7,182 nucleotides of DNA from Candidatus Sumerlaeota bacterium (lineage in GTDB: Bacteria > UBP6 > UBA1177), in the NCBI GenBank assembly GCA_007136595.1, contig SLGQ01000078.1:1-7182 (forward strand), read 5' to 3'. This document shows positions 4,500 to 7,182 of this stretch, piece after piece (the first letter of the stretch is position 1; each line of letters begins with the position of its first letter). Under the pieces are notes generated by a model, which saw only the letters and a program-made list of their open reading frames with translations, did not search any database and was not told the origin of the DNA. The translations under genes and the position numbers were made by a program.

Positions 4500-7182
4500 A
4501 TGGCTTTAAAATTCAAGATAAGACTTAACAAGCTACCTTTTGAGCGCTCATCAGGTACGGGGTTTATCCCTGAATATAATTTTCATATCAATGTAAATTC
4601 GAGAAGGAAATATTCATTTCACAAATCTCTTTTTTCCACTTCGGGAAATGTTGTTTTTTCTGATTTTGAAGCTGTAAAAGATTTTGCCGGAAAGATAAAT
4701 GAATATAACAGAAATTGCGGAATACCTAAATATGTCAATCCCGGTGAAATTTATGCAATGGGTTTAATTGATGAAATATTTCACTATATTATACACTCCT
4801 ATCGCGAAAACATTGAACCGGGGCTTATAAAAAGACTTTATGGAAATACAAAAAAAGAAATAGGTGAAACCAAAGTTGAAAACACCGTAAGATTTTTTGC
4901 AACGAACTTTATGCCTCCCTCAATTGAATATGGATATGAAACAATTGAAGATTATCTGAAAAAGGATTTTGGAGGTGTTAACGGGGAAATTGTTGAATTC
5001 GAGGAGTTGCTCATCCTTAAACTTGCTAATGAAAATAAAGCTTTTTATCCGTTCAAAGAGTTTTTTGATGACAGTGATCTTGATCGTTCATCTTCTTACA
5101 GGGATATTTTTTCAGTTATAGAAAATGATGTTCAGAAAACTACCGGAATAACTGTAGGTGGAAGAAAATTTTCCCTTCTTGAACTTCTCAGAGCGCCCAT
5201 GAGAGCTCACCCCGATTCTCTGGTAGATCAGTTGAAGTATATTGCAGATAATTGGGGGCTTGAAATTCTCGGAGATTTTTCAAAGAAACTCCTTGTTGCA
5301 GTCGGGGTGATAAAAGAAGAGTCGGGAAGGTCTGTTTCTCCGGGTGGATCATTTAATGAAGTTGTTACAGCCGATACTCTTTCTTTTCCATGGGGAGAAG
5401 ATGATCATTATTATCCCGAAATTGAAAATTTTTCAACGGATTCTTTATGGATGCCCAGAGTTGTAATGGTTGAAAAAAATGTTTTTGTGTGGCTTGACCA
5501 GCTTTCAAAACTTTACGCAAAAGATATAACCACTCTTGACAAGGTTCCTGACGACGAATTGAAAGAGATATCAAAGCGGGGATTTACCGGTCTATGGCTT
5601 ATTGGTTTATGGGAAAGAAGTAAGGCTAGCAGAACAATAAAACAGCTCATGGGCAATCAGGATGCAGTTGCTTCTGCATATTCCCTTTATGACTATACAA
5701 TATCAGAAGATCTTGGTGGAGAAAAAGCCTTTTTGAACCTTAAAGAAAGGGCGTGGAACTATGGGATAAGGATAGCCAGTGATATGGTTCCCAATCACAT
5801 GGCAATAGATTCAAAATGGGTCAATGAACATCCTGATTGGTTTCTTTCTCTTGATAATCCTCCTTATCCTTACACATATAACGGTCCCGATCTATCTTCG
5901 GATCCTTCCATTGTTGTCCAGATCGAAGACAAATATTTTGATAAAACAGATGCAGCCGTGACATTTAAAAGGATTGACAGAAAAACGGGGGAAACAAGGT
6001 ATATCTATCACGGTAACGATGGAACTTGTATGCCGTGGAATGATACTGCGCAGCTTAACTATCTCAAAGAAGAAGTGAGGGAAAAAGTTATTTCAACCAT
6101 CATTGAAATAGCTAAGAATTTTCCGATAATAAGGTTTGATGCCGCAATGACACTTGCAAAAAGGCATTATCACAGACTTTGGTTCCCTGAGCCTGGCAGT
6201 GGCGGAGACATCCCTTCAAGAGCGGAACACGGAATGACAAAAGGGGAGTTTAACAAGTTCTTTCCGAAAGAGTTCTGGCGGGAAGTTGTTGACAGAGTCG
6301 CCGTTGAAGTGCCTGATACCCTTTTACTTGCCGAAGCATTCTGGCTGATGGAAGGGTACTTTGTCAGAACACTGGGGATGCACAGAGTTTATAACTCTGC
6401 TTTCATGAACTTTCTTAAAGATGAGGAGAACTCGAAATACCGTGAGTCGATAAAAAATGTTCTTCAGTTCGATCCTCACATTCTTGAAAGATATGTCAAC
6501 TTTCTTAACAATCCTGATGAAGAAACCGCTGTAAAACAGTTTGGAAAAGATGATAAATACTTCGGTGTCACAATGATGCTTGTGACAATGCCCGGACTTC
6601 CAATGTTCGGACACGGACAGATAGAAGGTTATCAGGAAAAATATGGAATGGAGTATAGACGGGCATATTGGAACGAAACAGTCGACTGGGATCTTGTAAA
6701 ACGGCACGAAAGAGAAATATTCCCTCTTATGCACAGAAGAAAGTTGTTTGCCCATGTGGACAACTTCAATCTTTTTGATTTTTATAAAGAAGACGGCTCA
6801 GTTGATGAAAATGTTTTTGCATTTACAAACGGTTATGAAGGAAAACAGGTTTTAGTTTTTTATCACAATAAATATGCTGAAACTGCAGGATGGATACATA
6901 CTGCTTCCCCTTTCCTTGAGAAAAGTTCAGGACAGCATGTGAAAAAAGATCTGTGCAACGCTCTTAAATTGAGCGGAGACAGTTCAAAATATGTAGTTTT
7001 CAGAGATTCAATTACTGATGAACAGTTTGTGAGGAAAATTGAAGAAATTAATAATAACGGGATGTTTGCAAAGTTAGGAGCTTATAAATATCAGGTTTTT
7101 ACCGATTTTGCCGAAGTTTCCGAAACAGAAAGAGAACCTTGGTCAAAGCTGGCTGAAACACTTCAGGGAAGAGGCTCGAAAG
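4500..7182 (+). CDS. Large GH13 alpha-amylase-family protein, C terminus beyond window
   Basis: A single frame stays open for 894 codons to the right edge. AAGGTG at 4489-4494 overlaps the yqeY stop and precedes ATG 4500 by 5 bases, so the genes are probably translationally coupled. Residues 1 to about 320 form a domain I cannot assign. The TIM barrel starts near 328 (VFVWLDQL) and carries the GH13 regions: I, DMVPNH (428-433); II, RFDAAM (545-550) with nucleophile Asp 547; III, LLAEAFW (609-615... Glu at 612 as acid/base); IV, FLNNPDE (668-674), where Asp 673 is kept but the usual His before it is Pro. Further conserved pieces are GFTGLWLIGLWERS (361-374), MPWNDTAQLNY, and GLPMFGHGQIEG (699-710). 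A beta-rich segment follows after about 755. No signal peptide is seen, so it probably acts on an alpha-glucan or oligosaccharide in the cytoplasm, by hydrolysis or transfer. It resembles a family of roughly 1,100-1,200-residue proteins I recall from Geobacter-like and related bacteria. Confidence 0.88.
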   Translation, partial: MALKFKIRLNKLPFERSSGTGFIPEYNFHINVNSRRKYSFHKSLFSTSGNVVFSDFEAVKDFAGKINEYNRNCGIPKYVNPGEIYAMGLIDEIFHYIIHSYRENIEPGLIKRLYGNTKKEIGETKVENTVRFFATNFMPPSIEYGYETIEDYLKKDFGGVNGEIVEFEELLILKLANENKAFYPFKEFFDDSDLDRSSSYRDIFSVIENDVQKTTGITVGGRKFSLLELLRAPMRAHPDSLVDQLKYIADNWGLEILGDFSKKLLVAVGVIKEESGRSVSPGGSFNEVVTADTLSFPWGEDDHYYPEIENFSTDSLWMPRVVMVEKNVFVWLDQLSKLYAKDITTLDKVPDDELKEISKRGFTGLWLIGLWERSKASRTIKQLMGNQDAVASAYSLYDYTISEDLGGEKAFLNLKERAWNYGIRIASDMVPNHMAIDSKWVNEHPDWFLSLDNPPYPYTYNGPDLSSDPSIVVQIEDKYFDKTDAAVTFKRIDRKTGETRYIYHGNDGTCMPWNDTAQLNYLKEEVREKVISTIIEIAKNFPIIRFDAAMTLAKRHYHRLWFPEPGSGGDIPSRAEHGMTKGEFNKFFPKEFWREVVDRVAVEVPDTLLLAEAFWLMEGYFVRTLGMHRVYNSAFMNFLKDEENSKYRESIKNVLQFDPHILERYVNFLNNPDEETAVKQFGKDDKYFGVTMMLVTMPGLPMFGHGQIEGYQEKYGMEYRRAYWNETVDWDLVKRHEREIFPLMHRRKLFAHVDNFNLFDFYKEDGSVDENVFAFTNGYEGKQVLVFYHNKYAETAGWIHTASPFLEKSSGQHVKKDLCNALKLSGDSSKYVVFRDSITDEQFVRKIEEINNNGMFAKLGAYKYQVFTDFAEVSETEREPWSKLAETLQGRGSK

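Noticed and set aside
6324..6755. Reverse-strand open frame of 143 codons
   Set aside because: It lies opposite the GH13 catalytic domain, whose conserved regions III and IV are in this stretch; it is a shadow.

Overview
The window is an AT-rich stretch of bacterial chromosome, densely packed with ordinary-looking housekeeping and accessory genes. There are no transposases, CRISPR arrays, tRNAs or rRNAs. Strong Shine-Dalgarno sequences (AGGAGG, GGAGGAG), near-consensus sigma70-type promoters (TTGACT-17-TATAAT) and a lipoprotein with a lipobox point to a bacterium with conventional initiation signals, probably with a Gram-negative envelope. The promoters and Shine-Dalgarno sites argue against typical Bacteroidota. 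The gene set (long-form serine acetyltransferase, DUF2141, baeRF3-type protein, nucleotide-transporter-like HEAT/cNMP pair) would fit a deltaproteobacterial lineage or a candidate phylum near the FCB group, but this assignment is inference only.

Layout. Bases 1-1286 hold a forward operon: the 3' end of a HEAT-repeat protein (open at the left edge), a stand-alone cyclic-nucleotide-binding protein, and a secreted DUF2141 protein. A reverse-strand thioredoxin-fold lipoprotein (1290-1670) converges on it with only 3 bases between stop codons. Bases 1671-1791 form a divergent control region: a perfect 16-bp palindrome carries a TTGACA -35 hexamer for each direction, serving the lipoprotein leftwards and serine acetyltransferase (1792-2676) rightwards. 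A baeRF3 / eRF1-like protein (2844-3920) follows behind its own strong promoter. Another promoter (3988-4015) drives a YqeY/GatB-like protein (4050-4490), and a large GH13 alpha-amylase-family protein starts 9 bases later and runs off the right edge.

How the genes may work together. The HEAT and cyclic-nucleotide modules are in the same reading frame, split by two TGA codons. In many bacteria these modules are, as I recall, parts of one polypeptide behind an Npt-type transporter domain, so this looks like a split form of that protein. The serine acetyltransferase (cysteine synthesis) and the CPHC thioredoxin-like lipoprotein share one regulatory site, suggesting linked control of thiol metabolism and extracytoplasmic redox. 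The baeRF3 protein and YqeY are both translation-linked by family, and YqeY is apparently co-transcribed with an alpha-glucan enzyme.

The most notable points are the shared palindromic divergent promoter, the split HEAT/cNMP gene, the eRF1-like C terminus of the baeRF3 protein, the paired cysteines in the acetyltransferase, and the GH13 protein with Pro in place of the usual region IV His. I did not find a convincing wholly new multi-gene system.
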